Assembly: GCF_002072955.1 (NCBI RefSeq)
Contig: NZ_LPUF01000001.1
Coordinates: 1,634,896-1,698,895 of the forward strand
Direction: 5' to 3'
DNA from: Methyloprofundus sedimenti
Lineage (GTDB): Bacteria; Pseudomonadota; Gammaproteobacteria; Methylococcales; Methylomonadaceae
DNA: 64,000 bases
Part shown: one piece after another, positions 19,572-31,023 of the stretch
How the letters are laid out: the number at the start of each line of letters is the position of its first letter
How positions within the stretch are numbered: the stretch's first letter is position 1
Notes under the pieces: generated by a model
What the model was told of the DNA's origin: nothing
Seen by the model: only the letters and a program-made list of their open reading frames with translations
Database searches by the model: none
Translations under genes and position numbers: made by a program

Positions 19572-20438
19572 TTAAGTAGCAGCGTTTGCGGTAAGAATTG
19601 TTAAAATAGAGCTGATTTTCTTACGCATTTCACGACGGTCAATAATCATATCAATAGCGCCATGCTCTTGTAAAAACTCACTGCGCTGAAAACCTTCAGG
19701 TAATTTTTCACGTACCGTTTGCTCAATGACTCGTGGCCCGGCAAAACCGATGAGCGCCTCGGGTTCAGCAACGTTTATATCACCTAGCATTGCCAAACTG
19801 GCTGATACACCACCCATCGTGGGGTCGGTCATAAAAGAGATGTAAGGGATGCCTGCAGTAGACAGTTTTGTCAGTGCTGCACTGGTTTTAGCCATTTGAA
19901 ATAAGGAGAATAATGACTCTTGCATACGGGCACCGCCACTGGCCGTAAAGACAATAAAGGGCGCCCCCGTCTCCAGGCTTTTATTCACACCGCGCACGAA
20001 TTTTTCTCCTACAACAGATCCCATTGAGCCACCCATAAAGCCAAAATCAAAAGCAGCCACAACGACAGTTTTACCTTCCAGAGTTCCACTCATGACTACC
20101 AGCGCATCATTTTCTTTAGTCTTTTTCTGCGCCTGGGTAATGCGGTCTTTGTACTTTTTACTGTCTTTAAATTTTAAGGGATCCAAAGGCTTCAAGTATG
20201 CAGCAATTTCTTCACGATCCTCTGTATCAAGAAATAGATCTAAACGTCGTCTTGCTCCAATGCGCATATGGTGATCACATTTAGGGCAAACATTAAAGTT
20301 CTTTTCCAGTTCACTATTATACAAAATTGCATTACAGGAAGGGCATTTGTTCCATAAACCTTCGGGGACTGCAATCTTCTTGCTGTCATTTTCTTTTTTT
20401 ATAATAGTAGAAGGGACTAATTTTTCAAACCAGCTCAT
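19572..20438 (-). CDS. accD: Acetyl-CoA carboxylase carboxyltransferase subunit beta AccD
   Basis: AccD with AccA transfers carboxyl from biotin to acetyl-CoA in fatty-acid synthesis. I start it at 20438 ([12 protein letters not shown]), the normal N-terminus, with AAAGGAG just upstream; a longer frame would add 12 residues and reach into trpA. The 288-residue protein has the four-cysteine zinc ribbon CPSC...CPKC (about residues 31-53) and carboxyltransferase motifs such as [11 protein letters not shown] and GRVIEQTV-like [14 protein letters not shown]. It follows trpA by 13 bases, as in many gammaproteobacteria. Confidence 0.98.
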   Translation of the reverse strand: MSWFEKLVPSTIIKKENDSKKIAVPEGLWNKCPSCNAILYNSELEKNFNVCPKCDHHMRIGARRRLDLFLDTEDREEIAAYLKPLDPLKFKDSKKYKDRITQAQKKTKENDALVVMSGTLEGKTVVVAAFDFGFMGGSMGSVVGEKFVRGVNKSLETGAPFIVFTASGGARMQESLFSLFQMAKTSAALTKLSTAGIPYISFMTDPTMGGVSASLAMLGDINVAEPEALIGFAGPRVIEQTVREKLPEGFQRSEFLQEHGAIDMIIDRREMRKKISSILTILTANAAT

Positions 20439-20451
20439 GTGTGCTCCTTTT

Positions 20452-21261
20452 TTAATCTTGATTATCCATGGCAAGACGCATGGATTTTAATAACTCGATA
20501 ATTTCTTGTCTAGCGACTTCAGGGGCAGATAAGTTCGCCTCAATTTTACTAATTAATGCACTACCGACAACGACAGCATCACCAAGCCCCGCAATAACTT
20601 TAGCAGTCTCGGCATCTTTTATTCCAAAGCCAATGCCTACAGGCAACTGCGTGTTTGCGCGAATATCGATTAATTTTCTTTGTACGTCTGAGGTGTCCAG
20701 GTGGCCAGCACCAGTAATCCCTTTTACAGAGACATAATACAGAAAGCCGCTACCGACTAAATTCATTTTTTTAATTCTGTCAGTGCTGCTATTCGGGGCC
20801 AGCAGAAAAATCTGGTCAATATTATGTGAATTCAGCAAAGCAGCACATTCGTGTGCTTCTTCAGGGGGTAAATCAACAGTCAAAACGCCATCTACGCCTG
20901 CATTTTTAGCTGCTTGCGCAAAAGCCTCATAACCCATTGCTTCGACAGGGTTTGCATAACCCATCAAAACAACTGGAGTGGATTGATTGCTGGTTCTGAA
21001 TTCGCTAACTATCTCAAGCGTACGGCGTAAACTCATTTCATGTTCTAAAGCACGCTCGCTGGCACGCTGAATAACCGGGCCATCAGCCATAGGGTCAGAA
21101 AAAGGTACGCCCAATTCGATAATGTCTGCACCTGCTTCAGCCATGGCATGCATCATGGGGACGGTGAATTCTGGATTAGGATCGCCTGCAGTAATAAAAG
21201 GAATCAGCGCTTTGTGTCCCGATTTTTTAAATTCGGCAAATTTAGTCGCTAAACGGCTCAT
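20452..21261 (-). CDS. trpA: Tryptophan synthase alpha chain TrpA
   Basis: TrpA cleaves indole-glycerol phosphate and channels indole to TrpB. The 269-residue barrel carries [19 protein letters not shown], with the catalytic Glu and Asp, plus [12 protein letters not shown] and GITGAGHLD in the phosphate and lid loops. The start overlaps the trpB stop by 4 bases, so translation is coupled. Length is normal. Confidence 0.98.
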   Translation of the reverse strand: MSRLATKFAEFKKSGHKALIPFITAGDPNPEFTVPMMHAMAEAGADIIELGVPFSDPMADGPVIQRASERALEHEMSLRRTLEIVSEFRTSNQSTPVVLMGYANPVEAMGYEAFAQAAKNAGVDGVLTVDLPPEEAHECAALLNSHNIDQIFLLAPNSSTDRIKKMNLVGSGFLYYVSVKGITGAGHLDTSDVQRKLIDIRANTQLPVGIGFGIKDAETAKVIAGLGDAVVVGSALISKIEANLSAPEVARQEIIELLKSMRLAMDNQD

Positions 21262-22469
21262 ATCTGAACCCCTTCATGATTTGCAATGGTCTGCATATCT
21301 TTGTCACCACGACCGGATAAATTCACAATTAAAATTTCATCTGATTGCATCGTCGGTGCTAATTTCATCGTGTAAGCCAAGGCATGACTAGATTCCAATG
21401 CAGGAATAATTCCTTCCATGCGTGTCAATGCATAAAAACCTTCTAAAGCTTCTTTGTCAGTGATACTGACATATTGTGCGCGGCCTATATCTTTTAACCA
21501 GGAGTGCTCAGGGCCTACTCCCGGATAATCTAAGCCTGCAGAAATAGAATGTGTTTCAATGATTTCGCCGTCATCATCTTCCATTAAATAAGTGCGGTTG
21601 CCGTGTAAAATTCCGGGACGACCGGCACATAATGGCGCAGAATGACGACCGGTTTCAATACCATCACCCGCGGCTTCCACACCAATCATTTTGACATCAG
21701 CATCATCAATAAAAGGATAAAATAAGCCAATTGCGTTAGAGCCGCCACCGATACAGGCAATCAGTGTGTTAGGTAATTTTCCTGTTTGTGCCAGGCATTG
21801 TTGTTTTGCTTCACGGCCGATAATGGACTGGAAGTCTCTCACCATCGCCGGGTAAGGTGCTGGGCCTGCGGCAGTACCAATAATATAAAAGGTATTGTCA
21901 ACATTGGTAACCCAGTCTCTGATGGCTTCATTAAGTGCATCTTTTAGTGTTTTTGAGCCTGATTCTACCGCGACGACTTTAGCACCCAGCAATTCCATGC
22001 GGTAGACATTTTGTATTTGTCTAGCTACGTCGACCGCACCCATGTAGACCACGCATTCTAAACCTAAGCGCGCGCAAACAGTGGCAGTTGCAACACCGTG
22101 TTGACCAGCACCAGTTTCAGCAATAATACGCGTTTTACCCATACGCTTAGCCAATAGAATTTGGCCAATGGTATTGTTGATTTTATGTGCACCGGTGTGA
22201 TTTAAATCTTCACGTTTAAGATATATTTGTGCGCCACCTAATTCACGACTCCAGCGTTCTGCGTGATATAGCGGCGAAGGCCGTCCTACATAATGTTGAA
22301 AATCCTTATCCAGTTCAGCCAGGAAATCAGCATCGACCATGTACTTTTTGTAGGCATCATTGAGTTCTTCTACCGCAGGAATTAATGTTTCTGCGATAAA
22401 TAAACCGCCATAAGGACCAAAATGTCCCCGTTCATCCGGCATATTGTATGAATTAGTTGTTTCTGTCAC
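21258..22469 (-). CDS. trpB: Tryptophan synthase beta chain TrpB
   Basis: TrpB condenses indole with serine using pyridoxal phosphate. The 403-residue protein contains the PLP lysine in [16 protein letters not shown] (about residue 95), the glutamate-bearing ETGAGQHG, and the phosphate-binding GGGSNAIG. It overlaps trpA (4 bases) and the 3' end of trpF (17 bases), so trpFBA form one translationally coupled unit. This is the standard TrpB1 type. Confidence 0.98.
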   Translation of the reverse strand: MTETTNSYNMPDERGHFGPYGGLFIAETLIPAVEELNDAYKKYMVDADFLAELDKDFQHYVGRPSPLYHAERWSRELGGAQIYLKREDLNHTGAHKINNTIGQILLAKRMGKTRIIAETGAGQHGVATATVCARLGLECVVYMGAVDVARQIQNVYRMELLGAKVVAVESGSKTLKDALNEAIRDWVTNVDNTFYIIGTAAGPAPYPAMVRDFQSIIGREAKQQCLAQTGKLPNTLIACIGGGSNAIGLFYPFIDDADVKMIGVEAAGDGIETGRHSAPLCAGRPGILHGNRTYLMEDDDGEIIETHSISAGLDYPGVGPEHSWLKDIGRAQYVSITDKEALEGFYALTRMEGIIPALESSHALAYTMKLAPTMQSDEILIVNLSGRGDKDMQTIANHEGVQI

Positions 22470-23085
22470 TTAGGCAAACCTCAGTTAAAAATGCTGCTAT
22501 TTTATTATTATCTTTTATACCCTTTGCCGTTTCTACTCCACTACTCACATCCAAAGCATAGGGTTTAACGTGTGTGATTGCATCGCGTACATTGTGTGCA
22601 CTTAATCCACCTGCAAGAATAATAGGTAAATTACAGTGCTCAGGGATTAAATCCCAGTCAAATTGTTCCCCTGTGCCCCCTTTTGCCTTGGTATGATAGG
22701 CATCGAGCAATAAGCCTCGGGCATCATGGAACTCAGTTGTTAAAGCGAGTATGTCTACATCAGGGCGCATTCTGAGGGCTTTTATATAAGGCTTGGCGTA
22801 CCGACGGCACTCTTGAGCTGACTCATCACCATGAAATTGCAATACATCAATCGATACCTGCCCGATGACCTCTCTAATCTGTATTTCAGATGCATCAACA
22901 AAAAGTGCGACCACCGTAGTAAAGGCAGGCAATGCAGCAATAATTTCCTGAGCTCTAGCAATACTGACATTCCGGGGACTCGCTGCATAAAATACCAGGC
23001 CTATCGCGTCTGCACCTGCATAGGCAGCATAAGCTGCCTGATCAGCAGAAGTAAAACCGCAAATTTTGACCCGTGTTCGTTTCAT
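22453..23085 (-). CDS. trpF: Phosphoribosylanthranilate isomerase TrpF
   Basis: TrpF performs the Amadori rearrangement of phosphoribosylanthranilate. I start it at 23085 ([12 protein letters not shown]), giving 210 residues; an upstream ATG at 23109 would add eight unusual residues, and neither has a strong ribosome site. The catalytic Cys is in KICGFT and the Asp in [15 protein letters not shown]; the C-terminal [10 protein letters not shown] and ALDVSSGVE bind phosphate. It heads the trpFBA-accD-folC minus-strand array, and its 3' end overlaps trpB by 17 bases. trpC, trpD and trpE are not in the window. Confidence 0.95.
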   Translation of the reverse strand: MKRTRVKICGFTSADQAAYAAYAGADAIGLVFYAASPRNVSIARAQEIIAALPAFTTVVALFVDASEIQIREVIGQVSIDVLQFHGDESAQECRRYAKPYIKALRMRPDVDILALTTEFHDARGLLLDAYHTKAKGGTGEQFDWDLIPEHCNLPIILAGGLSAHNVRDAITHVKPYALDVSSGVETAKGIKDNNKIAAFLTEVCLSDRNN

Positions 23086-23320
23086 TCTGTGTATAAAATC
23101 ATTAAGCAATAAAGCCGACTAGAATACCATATTGAAGGACTCTCTTGAAGAGGAGAAATGGCTAGTTAGATAGATTTAAATATGTTCCTAAAAAACCGCC
23201 AATGATCAAAAGATAGACAGTGTTGGGTTAGCAAGTAATTCGTGTTATTACAACTCATTGATAATGACCATCATGCATTAGTATTCATAACGTCTCAATA
23301 AAGAACGGTACTTGAAAAAT

Positions 23321-24070
23321 TTAGTGGCTGTGCGGCTGACCACCATCATGACTGTGAGTATGTACTGTGATTTCTTGTGCTGGTTCCTCCGGGGTGTTCA
23401 TCTCAGAAGTGTGAACATGAGCTGCAGAGTCATGAGTAAGTTCATGCCGTGGATTTTGCTCCCCAACTATATTTTGCTGCAAAACAGGAGCAACTGCTAC
23501 ACCGTGCTTATATACCATTAAGCCACCTAAATCAGCGCCCAGAGCCATGAGTATGACGAGTAGTGCTGATAAAAAAAAGTACCCGTAGGTTTTTGTGTAT
23601 AGAAAGCTTTCAGCCGCAAAATAACGGCGTAGCGATAACAGCAACGCTAACACGGCTACACTTATGCCAAAGGCTTGATGACGAAGCATAATGGCATGTG
23701 TGGCATCATTGTGAGGTGCAGAGTAGGCAGCTTGAAATCCGGCCGCCACAGTAAATATTGCTGATAATGTGCCAATATAGAGTACAGGTGTGGCCAATTT
23801 TCGCCATGCAGGTTGCGAAAATAACCCCCCAAGTGTGTCAGTAAAGAAAAAAACTGTAAATAAGGCGATAGGAAAGTGCACCAGCAAAGGATGGATATTA
23901 TCCATAGCGTTAAAGCCGGGCATAATAGCCGCAAATATTTCTGCTGGGCTTTTAGTTGTAAGGGACTCTATAAAGCTTAAAAAAGCTTCCAGACCTTTTA
24001 CTAGGTTTAACCCATCATGGCTGCCGCCACCGTGTATTTGTGGCAATACATCAAATATTAAATCTATCAT
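23321..24070 (-). CDS. DUF2231 membrane protein with histidine-rich tail
   Basis: The 249-residue protein has a 55-residue N-terminal extension, then MDNIHPLLVHFPIALFTVFFFTDTLGG, the DUF2231 hallmark, with four hydrophobic segments (about 60-80, 92-112, 128-145, 158-180). The C-terminal tail is rich in histidine and acidic residues (HDSAAHVHTSEMN and HTHSHDGGQPHSH). His-rich tails often bind Zn, Ni, Co or Cu, so a metal-related role is possible (inference). DUF2231 function is unknown. It is a single minus-strand gene. Confidence 0.82.
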   Translation of the reverse strand: MIDLIFDVLPQIHGGGSHDGLNLVKGLEAFLSFIESLTTKSPAEIFAAIMPGFNAMDNIHPLLVHFPIALFTVFFFTDTLGGLFSQPAWRKLATPVLYIGTLSAIFTVAAGFQAAYSAPHNDATHAIMLRHQAFGISVAVLALLLSLRRYFAAESFLYTKTYGYFFLSALLVILMALGADLGGLMVYKHGVAVAPVLQQNIVGEQNPRHELTHDSAAHVHTSEMNTPEEPAQEITVHTHSHDGGQPHSH

Positions 24071-24137
24071 TTTTTCTCGTATTTATTGTGACATGAATTA
24101 TTGAGAAAGGGGGGTTTAATGTAAGCATTATATACGG

Positions 24138-24644
24138 TTATGCTGATTTAATTGCACTTAATTCAGCAGGGATTAAATTCAGCGCTGTATAGACAGCCTG
24201 CTGGCGAATTTCTTGTCGATTACCGATAAAATACTCTAAAGTGACATGTGCCAGTTGAGTTCTTTTTTGCCAGGCAATATAAACAGTACCCACTGGTTTT
24301 TCGGTGGTACCGCCTGTAGGACCTGCAACCCCCGTAATTGCAATAGCATAGTCTGCCAGGCTGTTTTGTAGTGCGCCCTGGGTCATCTGCCTGGCCACTT
24401 CCGCACTGACTGCACCAAATCGTTCAATAGTTTCAGCTTGAACCTGAAGCATATCTGTTTTAGCTGCATTGCTATAAGTAATAAATCCACGATCATACCA
24501 GGCTGAACTGCCAGATATATCAGTAATGCATTGTCCTAGCCAGCCACCGGTGCAGGATTCGGCAGTTACTAAACGCATATGGGTGGTGTTTAAAAAGTGT
24601 CCAAGATTTTTAGCTGCCAGAGTAAGGTTTAGGTGTGAGCTCAT
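24138..24644 (-). CDS. pncC: Nicotinamide-nucleotide amidohydrolase PncC (CinA C-terminal family)
   Basis: PncC deamidates nicotinamide mononucleotide to nicotinate mononucleotide, recycling pyridine nucleotides. The 168-residue single-domain protein has the signature VTAESCTGGWLGQCIT and the loop AITGVAGPTGGT. Only the C-terminal CinA domain is present, which is normal for gammaproteobacterial YgaD/PncC. It is a single gene divergent from metZ. Confidence 0.93.
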   Translation of the reverse strand: MSSHLNLTLAAKNLGHFLNTTHMRLVTAESCTGGWLGQCITDISGSSAWYDRGFITYSNAAKTDMLQVQAETIERFGAVSAEVARQMTQGALQNSLADYAIAITGVAGPTGGTTEKPVGTVYIAWQKRTQLAHVTLEYFIGNRQEIRQQAVYTALNLIPAELSAIKSA

Positions 24645-24839
24645 AAGTACATTGTTTGCTATTAATATTTAAGCTAAGGTCAATACTTTGTTAAAATCAA
24701 ATTACAATTATAACGCTACATTGCAAATGCCAGTAATACAGCTCTGAAAACAATTACAGTTTGCGGCCTTAGTCCGCTTCTATCATTGGATAATTACTTA
24801 TAACTGCTTAGTATTCAAGGTATTTAAAAAAATAAACAC

Positions 24840-26027
24840 ATGACAGATTTAGATTGGAACGACTATTCAATAGAAACGCAGGCTATTAGAGCAGGGCAAA
24901 CGCGTAGCCATGAAGGTGAGCATAGTATGCCCATTTATATGACTTCAAGCTACGTTTTTAACAGCGCAGAAGAGGCCGCGTTACGCTTTACTGGCCAGCA
25001 GCCAGGGAATATATATTCCCGCTTTACTAACCCGACAGTGAATACCTTTCAGGTGCGTCTGGCGCTGATGGAGCAAGGTGATCGTTGTCTTGCCTTTGCT
25101 TCAGGCATGGCGGCTATTATGGCGATAGGTATGAGTCTACTTAAAGCGGGCGATCATGTCGTTTGTTCACGCAGTGTTTTTGGTAATACAGTACTGACTT
25201 TTCAGAACTATTTTGCCAAATTTGGTATTGAGACCAGTTTTGTTGAATTATCTAATCTGGATGCCTGGGAAACGGCCATACGCCCTAATACCCAATTTCT
25301 GTTTGTGGAAACACCATCAAACCCTTTAATGGAACTGGTTGATGTTCGTGCCTTGGCAGATATTGCCCATAATAAAGATTGCCTATTAGTGGTTGATAAT
25401 GTTTTTTGTACACCGATTATGCAAAAACCCTTAACCTTAGGTGCAGATATAGTCGTACATTCAGCTACTAAATATTTAGACGGACAGGGCCGTTGTGTGG
25501 GTGGTGCAGTGATTGCCAGTGAGGAAATTATTGAAAAATACATTTATCCTTATTTACGCACTGGCGGAGCTACTATGAGTGCGTTTAATGCCTGGATCTT
25601 CCTGTCTGGACTAGAAACTCTAGCTGTTAGAATGAAAGCGCATTGTGATAGTGCACTTGAATTAGCGAAATGGTTAGAACAACAGCCCGCTGTAGATAAA
25701 GTGCATTACCCCGGTCTTGAATCTCACGCTCAGCATGAACTGGCCAAACAACAGCAAAGTCATTTTGGCGCAGTCGTCAGTTTTGAGTTAAAAGGTGGAA
25801 AAGATCAGGCATGGAAATTGATAGATGCGACACAGATGCTATCGATTACAGCGAATTTAGGCGATGTGAAGTCTACGATCACGCATCCAGCAAGTACCAC
25901 TCATGGCCGTTTAGCACCAGAAGTGCGATTACAGGCAGGTATCAAAGAGAGTTTAGTGCGAATTTCCGTAGGTCTGGAAAATGTAGAAGATATAAAGCTG
26001 GATTTGTCGCGTGGTTTGAATCTGTAG
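24840..26027 (+). CDS. metZ: O-succinylhomoserine sulfhydrylase MetZ
   Basis: MetZ makes homocysteine directly from O-succinylhomoserine and sulfide using PLP, the direct route of methionine synthesis. The 395-residue protein has the Cys/Met-metabolism fold, with the PLP lysine in HSATKYLDGQGR (about residue 212) and the substrate-binding Y-S-R in GNIYSRFTNPT. SVxANLGD-type SITANLGDVKSTITHPASTTH is present near the C-terminus. The IHPA...-like pattern and lack of the CGS-specific N-terminus favour MetZ over MetB or MetC. It often follows purF in pseudomonads; here it is separate, with no visible SAM riboswitch in the 195-base leader. Confidence 0.92.
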   Translation: MTDLDWNDYSIETQAIRAGQTRSHEGEHSMPIYMTSSYVFNSAEEAALRFTGQQPGNIYSRFTNPTVNTFQVRLALMEQGDRCLAFASGMAAIMAIGMSLLKAGDHVVCSRSVFGNTVLTFQNYFAKFGIETSFVELSNLDAWETAIRPNTQFLFVETPSNPLMELVDVRALADIAHNKDCLLVVDNVFCTPIMQKPLTLGADIVVHSATKYLDGQGRCVGGAVIASEEIIEKYIYPYLRTGGATMSAFNAWIFLSGLETLAVRMKAHCDSALELAKWLEQQPAVDKVHYPGLESHAQHELAKQQQSHFGAVVSFELKGGKDQAWKLIDATQMLSITANLGDVKSTITHPASTTHGRLAPEVRLQAGIKESLVRISVGLENVEDIKLDLSRGLNL

Positions 26028-26182
26028 CCTTTATCAATGTGAACGGTCTTTGCAAAAAAAGTAAGCATCAAGTACCAGCACTCTCAAAACATTTTTAGAT
26101 AAATACTGCCTGCCTGTGTGTGGGAGGGTTTTTAGCTGTATTTAATCATGGCTAAATTCCGCTCCCCAGACAAGTTTTTGTA

Positions 26183-27847
<1,665 letters not shown>

Positions 27848-27871
27848 CTAAGATTTTAACATTATACTTAT

Positions 27872-28411
27872 ATGAGATATTTCATTTTTTTATTCCTGTT
27901 TTTCTTTGCCTGCTTTAGTATTGCAGAAGAAACTACCTGGTTACTGATCGATACACAGAAAAAAGTCATTGAGGTTAAACAAGGTTGGCGGACTTTAGCA
28001 AGCTTTACCGGAATCTCTATAGGACGGGCAGGAGCAAAACTTAAGCAAAAGATAGGAGATAATATAACTCCTTTGGGGACTTATGAAATTGCTTATATTA
28101 AAGATAATAGTCACTTTAGTCGGTTTTTTGGACTCAATTACCCATCAATGGCAGATGCTGAGTCAGCAATTATGGACAAACGAATTTCTGATCTAGAATT
28201 TCAAGAAATTAAGCTGGCGCATAGTAATAATATGTTGCCACCCCAAGATACGGCATTGGGAGGATATATCGGGATTCATGGAATAGGTCAGGGAAATAAA
28301 AACATTCATGGTGTTTTTGACTGGACTCAGGGTTGTGTCGCATTATCTAATCAACAAATTGATCAGCTGGCAATATGGATTTATCAAGGGATGCGCGTGC
28401 AAATTAAATAA
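27872..28411 (+). CDS. Small L,D-transpeptidase (YkuD family)
   Basis: The 179-residue protein has a signal peptide (MRYFIFLFLFFFACFSIA) and a YkuD domain with IGIHGIGQGNKNIHGVFDWT and the nucleophile in QGCVALSNQQID (about residue 153). Such enzymes form 3-3 peptidoglycan crosslinks or attach Braun lipoprotein. It carries no LysM domain, and the domain is interrupted by an insertion around NYPSMADAESAIMD that is frequent in YafK/ErfK-like minor groups. It lies 134 bases upstream of an Lpp-like gene, and another L,D-transpeptidase gene follows that. Confidence 0.9.
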   Translation: MRYFIFLFLFFFACFSIAEETTWLLIDTQKKVIEVKQGWRTLASFTGISIGRAGAKLKQKIGDNITPLGTYEIAYIKDNSHFSRFFGLNYPSMADAESAIMDKRISDLEFQEIKLAHSNNMLPPQDTALGGYIGIHGIGQGNKNIHGVFDWTQGCVALSNQQIDQLAIWIYQGMRVQIK

Positions 28412-28415
28412 TTTG

Positions 28416-28434
28416 GCAATCTTTTTAAGATTGC
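28416..28434 (+). terminator. Short hairpin after the L,D-transpeptidase gene
   Basis: GCAATCTT and AAGATTGC (8 bp) enclose TTT, starting 5 bases after the stop at 28411. No T-run follows, so termination would be weak; it may protect the transcript end instead. Confidence 0.4.
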
Positions 28435-28544
28435 GATAGAATCAGCTCTATACAAATTAAAGATTTTTATTTTGTCGGCCTAAGCTTAGAGTTTATGTTC
28501 AGTAACAGTTAGGTTTTTTTTATTTTTTATAAGGAATAATACAA

Positions 28545-28823
28545 ATGATTAAATTATTAAAAGTTTCTGCAATAGTTTTAGCTGCAAGTTTTGCTGTGGG
28601 TTGTGCAAGCACTGGCGATTTGAAAAAATTACAAGCAGATGTAAATGATCTTAAAGCGCAGACAGCTCAAACTTCATCTAAAGCTGATCAAGCAGCAAGA
28701 GATGCAAGCGCAGCAGCAGCAAATGCAGCAGCAGCAAATGCAGCTGCTAATCGTGCCGCAGATTCTGCAGCTGAAACAAACCATAAATTAGATCGTATGC
28801 TTAACAAAGCAATGATGAAGTAA
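28545..28823 (+). CDS. Lpp/OprI-type alanine-rich outer-membrane lipoprotein
   Basis: The 92-residue protein has a lipoprotein signal (SAIVLAASFAVGC; lipid-modified Cys20) and a mature coiled-coil helix with heptad-like spacing. The region from residue 55 to 75 is almost pure Ala/Asn, encoded by near-perfect repeats of GCAGCAGCAGCAAAT. The last residue is lysine (LNKAMMK), as in Braun's lipoprotein, where it is crosslinked to diaminopimelate. AAGGAA precedes the ATG, and a strong terminator follows, as expected of a highly expressed gene. Two L,D-transpeptidase genes flank it, which supports peptidoglycan attachment. Confidence 0.9.
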   Translation: MIKLLKVSAIVLAASFAVGCASTGDLKKLQADVNDLKAQTAQTSSKADQAARDASAAAANAAAANAAANRAADSAAETNHKLDRMLNKAMMK

Positions 28824-28856
28824 TTGAAAGATTTATAAGGTTATAAATTTATCAGT

Positions 28857-28896
28857 AAAAAGCCCGCTAACTTTTTAAGTTAGCGGGCTTTTTTTG
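28857..28896 (+). terminator. Strong intrinsic terminator after the Lpp-like gene
   Basis: AAGCCCGCTAACTT (28860-28873) and AAGTTAGCGGGCTT (28877-28890) form a perfect 14-bp stem with a TTT loop, followed by TTTTTG. A-run upstream makes it usable from the minus strand as well, so it may serve as a bidirectional stop against the convergent gene at 28936. Confidence 0.95.
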
Positions 28897-28935
28897 TGCG
28901 ATTAAAAGCCCTGAACTGATTAATGCAGGGTTTGT

Positions 28936-29916
28936 TCAATTCAGATCAATAACTTCTTCACTTGTTGATAAGCTAGTTTGCTCATATATCTTTATTGGTA
29001 GGCCTTTTCTGTCTGTCAGAGCGTTTCTTAAAGCAGCACCGTCTAGAACTGGCAACACACCGTTATTGGCACGTTCAATCAAATCCAGAGCAATATCCAA
29101 TAAATTATCGGATTCATGGTTTTCCAGTGGTGGATGAACTTCTATATATAAATTGTTTCCGCCCCAACCTACTTTAACCGCCTGGTTAACAATAGTGACA
29201 GGCTCTCCGACTTTAATAACAGGGAAGAGTGTATTCATGTCTTCAGGATACATACGAATACAGCCATGGCTAACCCGCAGGCCAACACCATAGGGTTTGT
29301 TAGTGCTATGGATAAGGTAGCCGGGAATACCGAGGCGCATGGCAAATAAACCTAATGGGTTATTGGGGCCTGCTGGAACAACGTCAGGCAAAGGATCACC
29401 TTTAGCCGCATGTTCTTTTTTTATTGACTCTGGCGGGGTCCAGGTGGGATTTTCTTTTTTTTCAACAATCCTGGTCTGCCCTAAAGGCGTTTCCCAGTCT
29501 TGTCGTCCTATGCTGACAGGATGAGTAATGACAAAAGCAGGGCCATAATTTTGCGGCTTAGGAAAGTAGTAAAGTCTAAATTCAGGTAAATTTAGCACCA
29601 GGCCTGAACGAGGTGCATCAGGCAACAGGCGTTCACTTTGGAGCTGAATTTTCGCGCCTGCTTTGGGCATCCAACGATCAACATCAGGGTTTAATCGGAT
29701 AATTTCATTCTGACCCAAATCAAAGCGGCGCGCAATATCTAATAAATCCTCATCCTTGCTGGCTAAAGTTTGTTTATTTTTGCCCTCGGCAAACTCTTGA
29801 ACCAGACTATCTTTTGGATTCTCGGGTAACAAAAAAGAAATGGCTTGCGCACTATGACTAGCTAGGAGAAATGTACCGGCTAGCAAAGCACGGATGGTGT
29901 AGTGTAATGAAGTCAT
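28936..29916 (-). CDS. L,D-transpeptidase of the ErfK/YbiS/YcfS/YnhG type
   Basis: The 326-residue protein has a signal peptide (about 1-25), a LysM-like peptidoglycan-binding region (about 50-95; DEDLLDIARRFDLGQNEIIR), and a YkuD catalytic domain with YLIHSTNKPYGVGLRVSHGCIRMYPEDM, containing the conserved His and nucleophilic Cys. The four E. coli proteins of this layout attach Lpp to peptidoglycan. An Lpp-like gene ending in lysine lies just downstream on the other strand. Its start overlaps the rdgC stop by one base. Confidence 0.94.
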   Translation of the reverse strand: MTSLHYTIRALLAGTFLLASHSAQAISFLLPENPKDSLVQEFAEGKNKQTLASKDEDLLDIARRFDLGQNEIIRLNPDVDRWMPKAGAKIQLQSERLLPDAPRSGLVLNLPEFRLYYFPKPQNYGPAFVITHPVSIGRQDWETPLGQTRIVEKKENPTWTPPESIKKEHAAKGDPLPDVVPAGPNNPLGLFAMRLGIPGYLIHSTNKPYGVGLRVSHGCIRMYPEDMNTLFPVIKVGEPVTIVNQAVKVGWGGNNLYIEVHPPLENHESDNLLDIALDLIERANNGVLPVLDGAALRNALTDRKGLPIKIYEQTSLSTSEEVIDLN

Positions 29917-30824
29917 TAGTTAATATTTTCGCCCCCAAAAAGCTCTACTAAGCGTGGCAAGAATGAACTCAGTTCTTGCGACATGATCGTAAAATCTACA
30001 TCAAATTGCTCTTCAGCTGAGTCAGTCTCAGTGTCTGCAACTTGATCCTGAATTAGATCTAAAAATTTCAGACGTTTAATGGATAGATTTTCGTCGACAA
30101 TAAATGACAAACGGTCAGACCAGCTAATTGCCAGTTTAATCACTTGTTTGCCGGTATCTAAATGATTTTTGACTTCTGGCGCAGCCAGATCCTGGCGTTT
30201 ACAACGGATGATACCGCCTGCTTCTTCAGGAGCACGTAATTCGCATTCATCTTCAATTAAGACATCGGCAGGTGTTTCATTTTGCAATAACCACTGCGTC
30301 ATGGTACTCACAGGTTTTTCTTTAGTGCTGACGGGCACCAAAGGCAAAGAGCCCAGGTTTTTACGTAAAAAACTGATCAACTCTTCGGCTTTTTTTGCGG
30401 ATGCAGCATCAACAATTAACCAGCCGCCTTTAGGGTCAATATAGGCAAAGGTCTTTTTGGAAAATGAAAAAGCGCGAGGCAATAGCTCAAATATAATTTG
30501 GTCTTTTAGTTCTGAACGTTCTTTTTTTGATAATTTACGGGCTTCCTGATCTTCTTTTTCAGTAATTCTCTCTGCTGTCATTTCGTTAACAACAGTGGTG
30601 GGAAGTACTTTCTCTTCTTTAGTCGCGCATAACATCATAAAGCCATTAGCCTGATGAATAAGTTGTTCTGATCCGCGACCTAAAGGGGATGTCCAACCAT
30701 AGCTGAATGTTTCACTAGGTGAGCAGGGTTTAAAGCGTAAACTTTGCAGTTTTTCTTCTAGTTCTGTAGGCGTTAAAGTAAAGGCTTCAGTTAAACGGTA
30801 AATAGCAAGATTTTTAAACCACAT
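29916..30824 (-). CDS. rdgC: Recombination-associated protein RdgC
   Basis: RdgC is a ring-shaped DNA-binding protein that limits RecA loading during recombination. The 302-residue protein begins with the typical MWFKNLAIYRLTEAF and contains FxPCSPSETFSYGWTSPLG and the C-terminal DFTIMSQELSSFLPRLVELFGGE. Length matches the family. It overlaps the downstream transpeptidase gene by one base, an arrangement without obvious functional meaning. Confidence 0.96.
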   Translation of the reverse strand: MWFKNLAIYRLTEAFTLTPTELEEKLQSLRFKPCSPSETFSYGWTSPLGRGSEQLIHQANGFMMLCATKEEKVLPTTVVNEMTAERITEKEDQEARKLSKKERSELKDQIIFELLPRAFSFSKKTFAYIDPKGGWLIVDAASAKKAEELISFLRKNLGSLPLVPVSTKEKPVSTMTQWLLQNETPADVLIEDECELRAPEEAGGIIRCKRQDLAAPEVKNHLDTGKQVIKLAISWSDRLSFIVDENLSIKRLKFLDLIQDQVADTETDSAEEQFDVDFTIMSQELSSFLPRLVELFGGENIN

Positions 30825-31023
30825 AGTTCAGATATTTTTTAAGATAAATTTAGAGTTAGATTTGAGTGTGTTGTGAATACTACTGCTGGATTTTTTGACT
30901 AGATAAGAAAAATCCTTTGTTCGCACAACTTTAGAACAGGTCAAGCATTATCGCAAAAATCAGTAAATATATCGATCATTAATATGCTATCGTCTCATTC
31001 TTTAGTGATCAGCTGGTTTTTTA

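Noticed and set aside
24645-24839. SAM riboswitch before metZ
   Set aside because: The 195-base leader has only a weak palindrome and lacks the expected multi-helix structure; nothing resembles a SAM aptamer.
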